Assembly (NCBI RefSeq): GCF_029960785.1 | Contig: NZ_JASBQE010000018.1 | Location: 97,612 to 161,611 of the forward strand | Length of the DNA: 64,000 nt | Direction: 5' to 3' | Source of the DNA: Polyangium sp. 15x6 | Lineage (GTDB): Bacteria; Myxococcota_A; Polyangia; Polyangiales; Polyangiaceae | In this document: positions 52,002 through 63,022 of the stretch, piece by piece | How the letters are laid out: each line of letters starts with the position of its first letter | How positions within the stretch are numbered: the first letter of the stretch is position 1 | Made by a program: the position numbers and the translations under genes | Notes under the pieces: model-generated | What the model saw: the letters and a program-made list of their open reading frames with translations, nothing else | What the model was told of the DNA's origin: nothing | The model's database searches: none

Positions 52002-52673
52002 TCAGCGCTTGCGGGTCGCGCGGCGCGTGATGTCGTCGCGGGTCGCGGCGATCGTGTCGGCGACATCGAACGCTGTTTTGACCGCGGTGCTGATCGCGCG
52101 GAGAACCGGCTCGGGGATGAGGGCGATGAGCCGCTCGAGGTCCACCGGGCCGTCCGTGTTCGGAACGTAGCGATCCATCAGCTCGGCGAAGAGGTCGTAC
52201 TTGCGCGAGAGGTCGTCGAGGCGCTTGCGGAGCGCGCTCGCCTCGTCGCCCTGCGCGTCGCCGAGCAGGCCGAGCGCGCGGCGCGAGAGGGCGCGTTTGT
52301 CCTGCACGACGCGGCGCAGGCGCGCGAGGTAGGCGCCGATGATCACGTCAGGGTACTTGCCCCGCAGCGTGTACGAGTCGTGCCGCGCGCCGGATTCGCG
52401 GCGGCGCTCGATGATGCCCGCCGCTTCGAGGCCGCGCAGGTTCGCGAAGATGTTGCTCTTCGAACGACCGAGCTCCATCGAGAGCTCGTCCATCGAGCGC
52501 GGGCTGTCGGCGAGGTAGAGCGCGGCGACGACCTGGCCGCCGAGCCGCGTGATGCCGGGGAACGAGGCGGCGATCTCCGCGCCCACGCCTTCGAGCAGCG
52601 CCTTGCGTGCGGCAACGACACGTTCGTCGGGCGTGCTCGGTTCTCCGTCCCCGTCTGGCCTGCGAGAGGTCAT
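52002..52673 (-). CDS. GbsR/MarR-type transcriptional regulator
   Basis: A 223-residue DNA-binding protein. The N-terminal winged helix has LGGQVVAALYLADSPRSMDELSMELGRSKSNIFANLRGLEAAGIIERR, then a helical C-terminal part (LFAELMDRYVPNT). The GbsR group senses small molecules and represses nearby genes. Last gene of the leftward redox operon, 19 bases after the TlpA gene. Confidence 0.8.
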   Translation of the reverse strand: MTSRRPDGDGEPSTPDERVVAARKALLEGVGAEIAASFPGITRLGGQVVAALYLADSPRSMDELSMELGRSKSNIFANLRGLEAAGIIERRRESGARHDSYTLRGKYPDVIIGAYLARLRRVVQDKRALSRRALGLLGDAQGDEASALRKRLDDLSRKYDLFAELMDRYVPNTDGPVDLERLIALIPEPVLRAISTAVKTAFDVADTIAATRDDITRRATRKR

Positions 52674-52692
52674 CGCGGGCGCCAATGTAGCG

Positions 52693-53361
52693 TCAGGAGT
52701 CGTCCATGCACAGGGACGCGTGTTTGCCGCGGGGCACACCCTGGATGAACTCGACGGGGCAGGCGAAGTCGAGGACCGGGCCCGAGGGCTTCTTCAGCAT
52801 CTCGCCGATCTCGATGGCGGTCGCCTCGGACCAGTCGCGCGCGCCGTCGAAGCGGGCGCGGATGATGCCGTTCTTGTCGATGAGCCAGGTCTCGGGGAAG
52901 AGCTTCGTGCCGTAGCGGCCCCCGACGATCTCCGAGTCGGCGTCGAAGAGCACGGGGAAGGGCGGATCGCCGTCGAGCAGCACGCGCAAGAGGTCACGCA
53001 CCTTCGTGCGGTCCTCGTCGATCGTGACGGTCACGAGGACCATGTCCTTGCGGCCGTGGAGCACGCGCGCGAGCGTGGCGAGCGAGGGCATCTCCTCTTT
53101 GCAGGGGCCGCACGTCTCGGTCCAGAAGTTGAGGAAGACGATCTTGCCGCGGAACGACGAGAGCCGGACGGGCTTGCCGTCGAGGTCGGGCAGCTCGAAG
53201 TCGGGCGCGAGGCGGTCGCGGCCGGCATACGCGGGGCCGAGGCCACACATCGCGGTGCAGCTCGCGCGGACCTGATCGTTCTTCGCGGCGGTGACGAAGC
53301 CGAAGACGGCGATGGCCGCGGCCACGATGAAGAAGATCTGCAGGAGCGTGGACGACTTCAT
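52693..53361 (-). CDS. TlpA-family membrane-anchored thioredoxin
   Basis: A 222-residue protein with an N-terminal anchor (LLQIFFIVAAAIAVFGFVTA) and a periplasmic thioredoxin fold; the active site is NFWTETCGPCKEEMPSL (CGPC), and the cis-Pro region is KLFPETWLID. Two further Cys (SCTAMCG) lie after the anchor and others in the C-terminal tail. It probably reduces protein disulfides or supplies cytochrome/copper maturation. In an operon with a glutaredoxin. Confidence 0.85.
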   Translation of the reverse strand: MKSSTLLQIFFIVAAAIAVFGFVTAAKNDQVRASCTAMCGLGPAYAGRDRLAPDFELPDLDGKPVRLSSFRGKIVFLNFWTETCGPCKEEMPSLATLARVLHGRKDMVLVTVTIDEDRTKVRDLLRVLLDGDPPFPVLFDADSEIVGGRYGTKLFPETWLIDKNGIIRARFDGARDWSEATAIEIGEMLKKPSGPVLDFACPVEFIQGVPRGKHASLCMDDS

Positions 53362-53404
53362 GCCTCGACCTCCATAGCGCAAGGGCGCCCCTCCGCCCAC
53401 ATGC

Positions 53405-53652
53405 TCAAGGCGTCTCCTCGCGGAGCAGCCGCAGGAGCCGCGTCTCGTCGACGCGGTACTTCATGATTTTACGCCCGTCGAGCTCCACGACGGGCACGTC
53501 CCAATCGTAGGCGACGCGCTTCTCGGCCGGGGCCTCGCGGTCGAGGTCCAGGATCACGAGCTCGAAGGGCTCCGTGCGGCGCACGCGTTCGAGGGCCTCT
53601 TCGGCCACGTCGCAGAGATGACATCGCACCCGCGTGTACAGGGTGATCGTCT

Positions 53653-53656
<4 letters not shown>
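53405..53656 (-). CDS. glutaredoxin-family protein
   Basis: An 83-residue thioredoxin-fold protein, MKTITLYTRVRCHLCDVAEEAL, with active site CHLC and cis-Pro in YDWDVPVVELDGR. Cytoplasmic thiol-disulfide exchange. Its ATG overlaps the stop of the radical SAM gene by 4 bases. Confidence 0.8.
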
Positions 53657-55134
<1,478 letters not shown>

Positions 55135-55216
55135 TCGCAAAGAGACTCCTTCAGCAGGCCCGGTGGCGCAAGCGATCACAGCCAATTTCCTCACGGAAAG
55201 ACCCGAGATCCCCGCG

Positions 55217-57598
55217 TCAGCGGGCGGAGGGGCGTGAGAGGTGCACGGCCTCGCCGTCGGTCTCCCAGACGACGTCGCCGCCCCGGTCGGTCCGGGCGAT
55301 GGTGATGGCGCGGGCGCCGAGCGAGGCGAGGACGCCAGGGTCGGGGTGGCCGTAGCGGTTGCGCACGCCGGAGCAGACGAGGGCCACGCTCGGGCGAACG
55401 GCGTCGAGGAAGGGCGGCGTCGTCGAGGTGCGGCTGCCGTGGTGGCCGAGCTTGAGGAGATCGGCGCGGAGCGCGGCGGGGTGTTTTTCGAGGAGCGCGC
55501 GCTCGGCCGCGGCCTCGGCGTCGCCGACGAGGAGCGCGGCGTGGCTCCCGTAGGTGATGCGCAGGACGAAGGAGTTGTCGTTCGCGCTCTCGTCGGGGAC
55601 GAACCCGGGGCAGGGGGCGAGGACTTCGACGGTCGCGCCGCCGATGACGTGTTTGCCGCACAGCGTGTCGGGCCTGCGAATGGGAATCTCACGGTGGCGT
55701 AGGTTCGCGAGCATCGCGGCGTAGGTCGGTCCGGAGCCGTGGTCCTCGCCCTGGCCCGTATCCCAGAGCTCGCCGACGTCGATCGCGGGGAGCGTGGAGA
55801 CGAGCCCGCCGAAGTGATCCGGGTGCGGGTGCGAGAGGACGACGATGTCGACGCGCTCTTTGCGGAGCGCGCGCAAGACGGGGAGCACGACACGCGTGCC
55901 CGTGTCGACGGGGCTTCCCATGAAGCCGCCGCCGTCGATGAGCATGGTTTTTCCGTCGGGCAGATCGACGAGGATCGAATCGCCCTGGCCCACGTCGAGG
56001 GCGCGCACGCGGAGCAAACCTTTTGAGCTCCCAGCATGTGCGGCGCCCTGCTCGAGCACGAGGAGCGCGGCGAACCCGAGCGCGAGGGCGGCGCCGCGGC
56101 GAAGGGCGTCCTTCGCGAGGGCCGCCGCGAGCGCGGCGACGGCCACGGCAGCGAGCTGCGAAGGCGTGGGCGGCGGGAAGGTGACGATCCCGCCGAGATC
56201 ACTCGTCACGCGAGCGACCGCGCGCACGGCGAGGAGCGCGCCCGAGCCGAGGAGGGCCGCGCCGCGCTCGACCGGAGGGGCCCACGCGAGCGCGGCGTGC
56301 AGGAGGCACACGGGCAGCGCCGCGAGCTCGCCGATCGGCGCGGCGAGGAGGTTCGCGAGGATGCCGAGCAGCGACAAGGAGGGCGTCATCATCGCGAGGA
56401 ACGGCGTACAGCCGACCATCGCGGCGAGCGTCGTGGCGATCGGGCGGAGCACGGCGCGGACGGGCGCGGGGCCACGCACGAGCCGTTCCGCGATGGGACG
56501 ATCGAGCCCGAGCAGACCCGCCGTCGCCGCGGCGGACAGGACGAACGACGGGTCGCTGCCGACGAGCGGGTCGAGGATCGCCGCGAGGAGGAGCGAGCCG
56601 CCGAAGGCACGCACGCCGCTCGGGCGACGGCCGAGCGCGCGCACGAGCATCACGACGGAGAGCATGCCGGCGGCGCGCAGAGCCGAGCCGCTGCCGCCCG
56701 CGAAATCGGCGTAGAGCCACGACGTGGGGATCGCGAACGCCGAGGAGACGCGCCCCACGTCGAAGCGCGCCGAGAGCGTCGTGACGCGCAGGAGCAAGGC
56801 GCGCGCGGCGGCCGCGAGGCCCGCGACGGCGAGGACGAGGTGCGTGCCGGAGACCGCGAGCAGGTGGGACAAACCGCTGCGGCGGAAGGCCTCGTTGTCG
56901 GCCTCGTGCAGATCCGTCTCGCCGAGGACGAGGGCGCGCGCGAGCGGCTCGGCTTCGGGGTGGAACGTCGCCTCGATGCGGCGGCGCACGTGGACGCGGG
57001 CGCGATCGATCCACGCGGCGATGCCCTGGCCACGCGAGACCCGTTCGAGATCGACGAGACCCCCCGATGCGGCGACGCCGCTCCGCGCGATGGAGGGACG
57101 CGGGTCGGGGAGGCTCTCGTTCAGGAAGAGATGGACCGGGGCGAGATCCGCGACGAGACGCACGCGATCGCCACGCGCGAGGTCCTCGGGCGCGCCGTGG
57201 AGCCGCGCGCGGAGCGGCCCTTCGATCGGGCCACGTTCGCAGGCGGCCTGGGAAAACTCGACCTCGATGCGGGCCTGCCCGCGCTCTTCCCCCGGAGGCG
57301 CGGATTCACGCTGCACCACCGGCGAACGCAGCACGATGGCTTCTCCTTCGCATCGACCCGGAGGCCCGAGCGCCTCGGTCACGCGCGCGTGCAAGGCCGC
57401 GGCCTCGTCGATCGCCGCGCGCGCGCGCAGCGCGCCGAACGCGAGCAAGAGCGCGAAGCCCACGAGCGCCCACCGTTCGAGGTGACGGCGCAAGAGGAAG
57501 AGCGAGATCACGGCCGCGAGCGCGGCGGGAAGCGGCGCCCGTGCCAGGGCGGAACCCGCCGCGAGCGCGAGAGCGGTGAGCAGCAGCTTGTCGGTCAC
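55217..57598 (-). CDS. comEC: DNA uptake channel protein ComEC/Rec2
   Basis: A 793-residue membrane protein from a GTG at 57598. An N-terminal OB-like part, a competence domain with many hydrophobic segments (SGLSHLLAVSGTHLVLAVAG is the signature), and a C-terminal metallo-beta-lactamase-like domain with VLSHPHPDHFGG and KLGHHGSRTSTTP. It should carry single-stranded DNA across the inner membrane in transformation, the lactamase-like domain possibly degrading the other strand. Length fits the family. Confidence 0.9.
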   Translation of the reverse strand: MTDKLLLTALALAAGSALARAPLPAALAAVISLFLLRRHLERWALVGFALLLAFGALRARAAIDEAAALHARVTEALGPPGRCEGEAIVLRSPVVQRESAPPGEERGQARIEVEFSQAACERGPIEGPLRARLHGAPEDLARGDRVRLVADLAPVHLFLNESLPDPRPSIARSGVAASGGLVDLERVSRGQGIAAWIDRARVHVRRRIEATFHPEAEPLARALVLGETDLHEADNEAFRRSGLSHLLAVSGTHLVLAVAGLAAAARALLLRVTTLSARFDVGRVSSAFAIPTSWLYADFAGGSGSALRAAGMLSVVMLVRALGRRPSGVRAFGGSLLLAAILDPLVGSDPSFVLSAAATAGLLGLDRPIAERLVRGPAPVRAVLRPIATTLAAMVGCTPFLAMMTPSLSLLGILANLLAAPIGELAALPVCLLHAALAWAPPVERGAALLGSGALLAVRAVARVTSDLGGIVTFPPPTPSQLAAVAVAALAAALAKDALRRGAALALGFAALLVLEQGAAHAGSSKGLLRVRALDVGQGDSILVDLPDGKTMLIDGGGFMGSPVDTGTRVVLPVLRALRKERVDIVVLSHPHPDHFGGLVSTLPAIDVGELWDTGQGEDHGSGPTYAAMLANLRHREIPIRRPDTLCGKHVIGGATVEVLAPCPGFVPDESANDNSFVLRITYGSHAALLVGDAEAAAERALLEKHPAALRADLLKLGHHGSRTSTTPPFLDAVRPSVALVCSGVRNRYGHPDPGVLASLGARAITIARTDRGGDVVWETDGEAVHLSRPSAR

Positions 57599-57914
57599 GT
57601 ACCGCGATGCAGCAATCGCCAGGCCGCCCTCGAATCGGCCGGAATTCCGCGCGATCGCTCACCCGAAACCATGGCGCCGCCATGGCGGGCCCCGGCGCCC
57701 GCCACCTTGGCGAGGGTGCGCGCGGCGCGCTCTCCCCCACGTCTTGCAATCGGATTGCAGGATTCCGCGCCGCGTAAAACTCACATGGTGCGCGGCATCG
57801 ACGCACAGAGAACGCGTGCGCGTCCGGAAGCGCCTTCCTACAATGGCGGCTCTCTTGCGCGTGCTCTCCCGATGCATCGTGGTGCACGCGCCTGCCGCTC
57901 CCTGGAGGTCGCCG
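57599..57914. promoter_or_regulatory. divergent intergenic region with two palindromes
   Basis: Between comEC (leftward) and a protease gene (rightward). Two perfect short inverted repeats: CCATGGCG/CGCCATGG (57669-57685, one-base loop) and TGCAATC/GATTGCA (57745-57759, one-base loop). Either may be an operator controlling one or both genes. I see no other element. Confidence 0.4.
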
Positions 57915-59135
57915 ATGTCCCCGTGTCCGCCCCGCGCTCGTTTTGCCTTGTTGTTTGGCGCTCTCGCGCTCGTCGCCGGTTGCGGCGACGTGTCGCAACC
58001 GGCGCCCGAGGGCGCCGTCGGCGAAGCGGAGCTCGACATCAGCGGCGGCTATGCGGATGACAAGGACACCGCGGTCGTCGGGCTTTACGCGACGAACCTC
58101 GGCGGCATCTGCACCGGCTCGCTCCTCGCGCCGAACATGGTGCTCACGGCGCGCCACTGTGTGTCGCAGATCAACAACGACCAAGGCACCGTCGAGTGCG
58201 GCGTCACCAAGTTCGCCCCGCCCGCCGCGCCGAGCAGCTACCTCGTCACGACGGGCCCCGAGCTCTCCCAGGATCCCTCCGTTTACCGCGCCACCAAGGA
58301 GGTCGTGCTCCTTCCCGCAGGCGACGACTTCTGCGGTCAGGACCAGGCGATCCTGATCCTCGCGGAGAACATCCCCGAGGCAGAAGCGAAGCCGCTCGTG
58401 CCCCGCGTCGACGAGCCGCTCGTCGCCGGCGAAAAATACTCCGCGATCGGGTTCGGCGCGACGGACGGCGCGGGCAACGGCGCGGGCGCGCGTCGCCGCC
58501 GCGACGACCTCACCATCACCTGCGTCGCCGACGCGTGCCCTGACTTCCAGGTCAAGACGACCGAGTGGATGGGCAACGCCGGCGTCTGCCAGGGCGACTC
58601 CGGCGGACCCGCGATCGACGCGAAAAACCGCGTCATCGGCGTGACCTCGCGCGGCGGCTTCAACTGCTCGACGCCGATCTACGGCTACGTGAAGGCGTGG
58701 GATCAGTGGATCAAGGACACGGCCGTCAAGGCCGCGGAGATGGGCGGTTATCCCGTCCCGACGTGGGCGAACGGCGCCCCCACGAACCCCGACTACACGT
58801 ACACGCCCGGCGACGCCTGCAACGAGCCCGCGGATTGCGCCTCGGGCCGCTGCGTGAACGACGGCAAGGAGCAGTACTGCACGCGCCTCTGTAGCGAGCA
58901 GGCGCCTTGTCCCGAGGGCTGGTACTGCGACAGCGACAGCAACGGCCAGGGCGTCTGTTTCAAGCAAGAGGGCGCGTCGTCGGGCGGCTGGGAGGATGGA
59001 GAGGAAGACGGCCCGCAGCTCTCGGAAGAGGGCTCCTGCAGCATGAACGCCGATCCGACGAAGCCCGTGCCCTGGCGCGGCGGCATCTTCGCGCTCGCGC
59101 TCGTCGCGCTCGGTCTGCGGCGCCGCACGCGGTGA
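57915..59135 (+). CDS. trypsin-like protease with Cys-rich region and MYXO-CTERM-like tail
   Basis: A 406-residue exported protease; ATG at 57915 six bases after GGAGG. Lipobox LALVAGC. His in VLTARHCVSQ, Asp in FCGQDQAILIL (position typical), Ser in VCQGDSGGPAI. A Cys-rich segment (GDACNEPADCASGRCVND... CPEGWYCDSDS) follows, then the C-terminal WRGGIFALALVALGLRRRTR: a hydrophobic helix and Arg cluster as in MYXO-CTERM sorting signals, though without the usual Cys. Probably anchored at the cell surface. Its stop overlaps the next start (GTGA). Confidence 0.85.
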   Translation: MSPCPPRARFALLFGALALVAGCGDVSQPAPEGAVGEAELDISGGYADDKDTAVVGLYATNLGGICTGSLLAPNMVLTARHCVSQINNDQGTVECGVTKFAPPAAPSSYLVTTGPELSQDPSVYRATKEVVLLPAGDDFCGQDQAILILAENIPEAEAKPLVPRVDEPLVAGEKYSAIGFGATDGAGNGAGARRRRDDLTITCVADACPDFQVKTTEWMGNAGVCQGDSGGPAIDAKNRVIGVTSRGGFNCSTPIYGYVKAWDQWIKDTAVKAAEMGGYPVPTWANGAPTNPDYTYTPGDACNEPADCASGRCVNDGKEQYCTRLCSEQAPCPEGWYCDSDSNGQGVCFKQEGASSGGWEDGEEDGPQLSEEGSCSMNADPTKPVPWRGGIFALALVALGLRRRTR

Positions 59136-59989
59136 AGCGCCGCTCGTTCCACCTCGCGCTCGTCGCGCTCGCCCTCTCCGCGTGCTCGCGCGGCTCCGGC
59201 AAGGACAAACCTCTGCGCGTCGTGTCGCTCTCGCCGAGTACGACGGAGACGATGTTCGCGATCGGCGCCGGAGGCTTGCTCGTCGGGCGCTCGCGGTACT
59301 GCGACTACCCGAAAGAAGCCGAGGCGCTGCCCGTCGTCGGCGGCTACGCCGATCCGAACGTCGAGGCCATCATCGCGCTCGCGCCCACGCTCGTCGTCGG
59401 CGCGCGTGGCCCCGCAGGTCCCGTGCTCGAAGAGGGGCTGCGCGCCCACGGCATCGACACGTTTTTCCCCGAGACCGAGTCGCTCGACGGCATCACGAGC
59501 ATGGTCGAAGAGCTCGGCCGCCGCGTGGGCCACGAGGCCGAGGCGAAACGTGTCGCTCGAGGCATCGAGGACAAACGCAAGGCGCTCGCCGCGCTCGTCG
59601 CCGGAAGGCCCAAGAAGCGCGTGCTCTTCGTGTTCGACGCGTCGCCGATCGTCGTCGCCGGCCCCGGCAGTTTTCCCGACGAGCTCGTGCGCCTCGCGGG
59701 CGGCGAGAACGTCATCACGCGCGGCGGCGCGTACCCGACGATCGGCCTCGAGCATTTGCTCGCGCTCGATCCGGACGTCCTGCTCGACGGCGCCTCCGAC
59801 ATGCGCTCCACCAAGACGCTGCGCGAGCGCGTCGAGAACGCCCCCGGCTGGCGCGAGCTCCGCGCCGTCCAGAAAGGCCAGATCCGCGTCGTCGGCTCCG
59901 ACGTCTTGCGCCCAGGCCCCCGCATCGGTGATGGACTCTTTGCCGTCGCCCGCGCCATCCACGGCGACTCCCTCGCGCCACCACCATGA
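59132..59989 (+). CDS. BtuF-like periplasmic metal/cobalamin-binding lipoprotein
   Basis: A 285-residue lipoprotein (LALSAC) of the periplasmic-binding-protein class III fold: RVVSLSPSTTETMFAIGAGGLLVGRSRYCDYP, EAIIALAPTLVVGARG, and the LDPDVLLDGA-type helix. Relatives bind vitamin B12, haem or iron-siderophores for ABC import. No permease or ATPase adjoins, so partners lie elsewhere. GTG start overlaps the protease stop; its own stop overlaps tlyA (ATGA). Confidence 0.82.
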   Translation: MKRRSFHLALVALALSACSRGSGKDKPLRVVSLSPSTTETMFAIGAGGLLVGRSRYCDYPKEAEALPVVGGYADPNVEAIIALAPTLVVGARGPAGPVLEEGLRAHGIDTFFPETESLDGITSMVEELGRRVGHEAEAKRVARGIEDKRKALAALVAGRPKKRVLFVFDASPIVVAGPGSFPDELVRLAGGENVITRGGAYPTIGLEHLLALDPDVLLDGASDMRSTKTLRERVENAPGWRELRAVQKGQIRVVGSDVLRPGPRIGDGLFAVARAIHGDSLAPPP

Positions 59990-60747
59990 CCCGCTCGCCC
60001 GCCCGCGTTCGCGCCGATGCCCTCCTCGTCACCCTCGGCCTCGCCGAGAGCCGCGCCCAGGCGCAGGCCCTCATCATGGCCGGCAAGGTCACTTGTAGCG
60101 ATGCGCGCGTGGACAAACCCGGCGCGCTCCTCGCGCCCGACGCGCCCCTCCGCGTCGCTTCGCCGCCGCGCTTCGTTTCCCGCGGCGGCGACAAGCTCGA
60201 CCACGCGCTCACGTTCTTCGCCGACCAGGGTCTCGACGTCGCCGGCCGCCGCTGCCTCGACGTCGGCGCCTCCACGGGTGGCTTCACGGATTGCCTGCTC
60301 CAGCGCGGCGCCGCGCTCGTCGTGGCCGTCGATGTCGGCTACGGACAGCTCGCCGAGAAGCTTCGCGCCGACCCTCGCGTCGACGTCCGCGAGCGCGTGA
60401 ACGCGCGCGAGCTCAGCCGGAGCGATCTGCCCGCGGGCGTCGATCTCGTCGTCGTGGACGCCTCGTTCATCGGCATCGGCAAGCTCATCGCCGCCATCGC
60501 GGCCTTGCTCGATCCGGGCGCGGATCTCGTCGCGCTCGTAAAACCGCAGTTCGAGGCGGGTCGGGAGGCTGTCTCGCGCGGGCGGGGCGTCATCCGAGAT
60601 GAAGAGACGCGGCAGGCCGCGATCGCCGCAGCGCGTCGGGCCGTCGAGGAGGGCGGGTTCGAGGTCGTGGCCGAGGTCGACAGCGCGGTTCATGGCCCGA
60701 AAGGCAACGTGGAGCGGTTCGTCTGGGCGCGCCGCCGCGCCGGCTGA
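59986..60747 (+). CDS. tlyA: TlyA-family rRNA 2'-O-methyltransferase
   Basis: A 253-residue protein: an N-terminal S4 RNA-binding domain (RADALLVTLGLAESRAQAQALIMAGKV) and an FtsJ-type methyltransferase domain with the SAM motif DVGASTGGFTDCLL, AVDVGYGQL, DLVVVDASFIGIGKL and ALVKPQFEAGR. TlyA methylates ribose at 16S C1409 and 23S C1920; the reaction here is taken from the family. Confidence 0.88.
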   Translation: MTRSPARVRADALLVTLGLAESRAQAQALIMAGKVTCSDARVDKPGALLAPDAPLRVASPPRFVSRGGDKLDHALTFFADQGLDVAGRRCLDVGASTGGFTDCLLQRGAALVVAVDVGYGQLAEKLRADPRVDVRERVNARELSRSDLPAGVDLVVVDASFIGIGKLIAAIAALLDPGADLVALVKPQFEAGREAVSRGRGVIRDEETRQAAIAAARRAVEEGGFEVVAEVDSAVHGPKGNVERFVWARRRAG

Positions 60748-60857
60748 TCCCGAGGCCGCGCGCGCTCGGGGCTGACGACATGCGGCGATGATGGTACTCA
60801 TCGGCGCGGCACGGGCATCGCGCGGTTTTCGCGGCCCTTGCCGGCGAGGAGAGGTCG

Positions 60858-62069
60858 ATGCTCGGACGACGGCGTTGGGTGATGGCGATCGTGGCCCTCG
60901 GCGTGAGCGCGCTGGGGCTGGCCGCGTGCACCCAGAAAGACGCGCCGCAGAAGGATGCCGCGGGCAAGGATCCGAGCGTCCCCGCGGCGGCCGAGCCCTG
61001 GAGGGTCGGCGCGTACCTGAGCCTGTCGGGCGCCGAGACGCAGTTCGGCATCGAGACCAAGGAAGGCATCGAGCTCGCGGTCGACGAGGTGAACAAGAAG
61101 GGCGGCGCGAAGGGCCGGCCCGTGAAGGTCCTCTACGAGGACAACAAGTCGAACCCGCAGGAGACGAACAACAAGGTCCTGCAGCTCATCACGCGGGACA
61201 AGGTCGTGGCTCTGCTCGGCGAGGTCGCCTCCTCGCGCTCCACGATCGGCGGCATCGTCGCGAACAAGCACAAGATCCCGATGATCACGTCCTCGGCGAC
61301 GGCGCCCGAGGTCACGCAGATCGGGCCGTTCGTCTTCCGCGTCTGCTTCACGGACGACATGCAGGGCCAGATGGGCGCCGAGTTCGTGGTGAAGACCATG
61401 GGCAAGAAGCGCATCGGGATCCTCTACGCCTCCGACGATGTCTACTCATCGGGCCTCGCCGCACAGTTCCGCGACGCGGCGAAGAAGCTCGGCGGCGAGA
61501 TCGTCGTGGAGAAGAGCTTCATCAAGACCGAGACGAACTTCACCACGTACATCAACGAGATCCACGATGCGAAGCCGGACCTCGTCTACGCGCCGATCTA
61601 CTACAACGCGATGGTCCCGATCGCGCGGCAGGCCAAGGCCGCGGGCATGCCGGGCAGCATGTTCGTCGGCGGCGACGGCTGGGACGCCGAGACGCTGCTC
61701 CAGGACGCGGGCGAGGAGATGGAGGGCGCGTACTTCACGAACCACTACGCGCCCGACGTCCCGTGGCCGAACGCGCAGGCCTTCCTGAAGGCCTACAAGG
61801 AGCGCTTCAAGCGTGATCCGTCGAGCCTCTCGTCGCTCGGCTACGACTCGGCGTTGCTGCTCTTCGACGCCATGGGCCGCGCCAAGGGCGACACGCCCGA
61901 GGCCATCCGCGACGCGATCGCCGAGACCAAGAATTTCCAGGGCGCGACGGGCGCGATCACCATCGACCCGAACCGCAACGCGGACAAGTCGATCGTGATC
62001 GTTCAGATCAAGAACAAGAAGTTCACCTACTTCGCCACGGTGAACGACAAGGCGGCTGCGAAGCCCTGA
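60858..62069 (+). CDS. branched-chain amino-acid-type ABC substrate-binding lipoprotein
   Basis: A 403-residue lipoprotein (LGLAACTQ), ATG after GAGGAGAGG. Leucine-binding-protein fold: VGAYLSLSGAETQFGIETKEGIELAVDEVN, VVALLGEVASSRSTIGGIVANKHKIPMITSSATAPEV, and GYDSALLLFDAM. Feeds a LivHMGF-type importer; the permease gene livH follows 15 bases later. The true ligand may be another small amide or amino acid. Confidence 0.9.
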   Translation: MLGRRRWVMAIVALGVSALGLAACTQKDAPQKDAAGKDPSVPAAAEPWRVGAYLSLSGAETQFGIETKEGIELAVDEVNKKGGAKGRPVKVLYEDNKSNPQETNNKVLQLITRDKVVALLGEVASSRSTIGGIVANKHKIPMITSSATAPEVTQIGPFVFRVCFTDDMQGQMGAEFVVKTMGKKRIGILYASDDVYSSGLAAQFRDAAKKLGGEIVVEKSFIKTETNFTTYINEIHDAKPDLVYAPIYYNAMVPIARQAKAAGMPGSMFVGGDGWDAETLLQDAGEEMEGAYFTNHYAPDVPWPNAQAFLKAYKERFKRDPSSLSSLGYDSALLLFDAMGRAKGDTPEAIRDAIAETKNFQGATGAITIDPNRNADKSIVIVQIKNKKFTYFATVNDKAAAKP

Positions 62070-62084
62070 GGGTCGAGTGATTCC

Positions 62085-62972
62085 ATGGCCATGAAGATCG
62101 TCAACGCCCTCATCACGGGGCTCGCGCAGGGGTCGATGATCGCGCTCGTCGCCCTCGGCTACACGATGGTCTACGGCATCCTGAAGCTCATCAACTTCGC
62201 CCACAGCGAGGTGTTCATGATGGGAGCCTTCCTCGGCTTCTTCGGGATCACGGCGCTCGGGGGCAAGGACTCTCCGCTCGTCGCCGGCGTCGGCGGGACG
62301 CTGCTCGCCATGGTCTTCGCGGGCCTGCTCGGCATGCTCGTCGAGCGCATCGCCTACGCCCCGCTCCGCACACGCGGCAAGGGCAAGGCGAACACCCGCG
62401 TCACCCCGCTCGTCACGGCGCTCGGCATGAGCGTCCTGCTCCAGAACCTCGCCCAGCTCCTCTTCACCGCGCAGTACCGCGGCTACCCGCAGCTCTTGCC
62501 GATCGAGGACACGCGCAAGGTCATCTTCATCTCGGCCTTCTCCGTGATGATCGCGCTCCAGTTCCTCGTGCACAAAACCTGGATGGGCAAGGCGATGCGC
62601 GCGCTCAGCGTGAACATCGAGGCCGCGCGCCTCATGGGCATCCGCACGAGCCGCGTCATTTCGATCACGTTCATCACGGGCTCGGTCCTCGCCGCGCTCG
62701 GCGCCGTCCTCTACTGCCTCGATCAGTCGCAGGTCTATCCGACGATGGGCGTCGTCATCGGCACGCGCGCCTTCGTCGCCGCCGTCATCGGCGGCATCGG
62801 CAACATCCCGGGCGCGATGCTCGGCGGCCTGCTCATCGGCATCATCGGCGAGATGACCAAGCTCACGGCGTACTCCGGCCTGCAGGATGTCCTGGTCTTC
62901 ACGGCTCTCATCGCCGTCCTGCTGGTCAAGCCCACGGGGCTGCTCGGAAAAGCCTCGATCGAGAAGGTTTGA
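62085..62972 (+). CDS. livH: branched-chain amino-acid-type ABC permease LivH
   Basis: A 295-residue membrane protein with about eight hydrophobic segments; typical start VNALITGLAQGSMIALVALGYTMVYGILKLINFAHSEVFM and the conserved MRALSVNIEAARLMGI and GGIGNIPGAMLGG blocks. One of two permeases of a Liv-type importer. LivM, LivG and LivF do not follow in this window, which is unusual: a lipoprotein gene comes next. Confidence 0.9.
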   Translation: MAMKIVNALITGLAQGSMIALVALGYTMVYGILKLINFAHSEVFMMGAFLGFFGITALGGKDSPLVAGVGGTLLAMVFAGLLGMLVERIAYAPLRTRGKGKANTRVTPLVTALGMSVLLQNLAQLLFTAQYRGYPQLLPIEDTRKVIFISAFSVMIALQFLVHKTWMGKAMRALSVNIEAARLMGIRTSRVISITFITGSVLAALGAVLYCLDQSQVYPTMGVVIGTRAFVAAVIGGIGNIPGAMLGGLLIGIIGEMTKLTAYSGLQDVLVFTALIAVLLVKPTGLLGKASIEKV

Positions 62973-63022
62973 TGCGCGTCAGGCCCTGACCGACGGGCCG
63001 CTTGCGTACTATCCTTGGGCTG

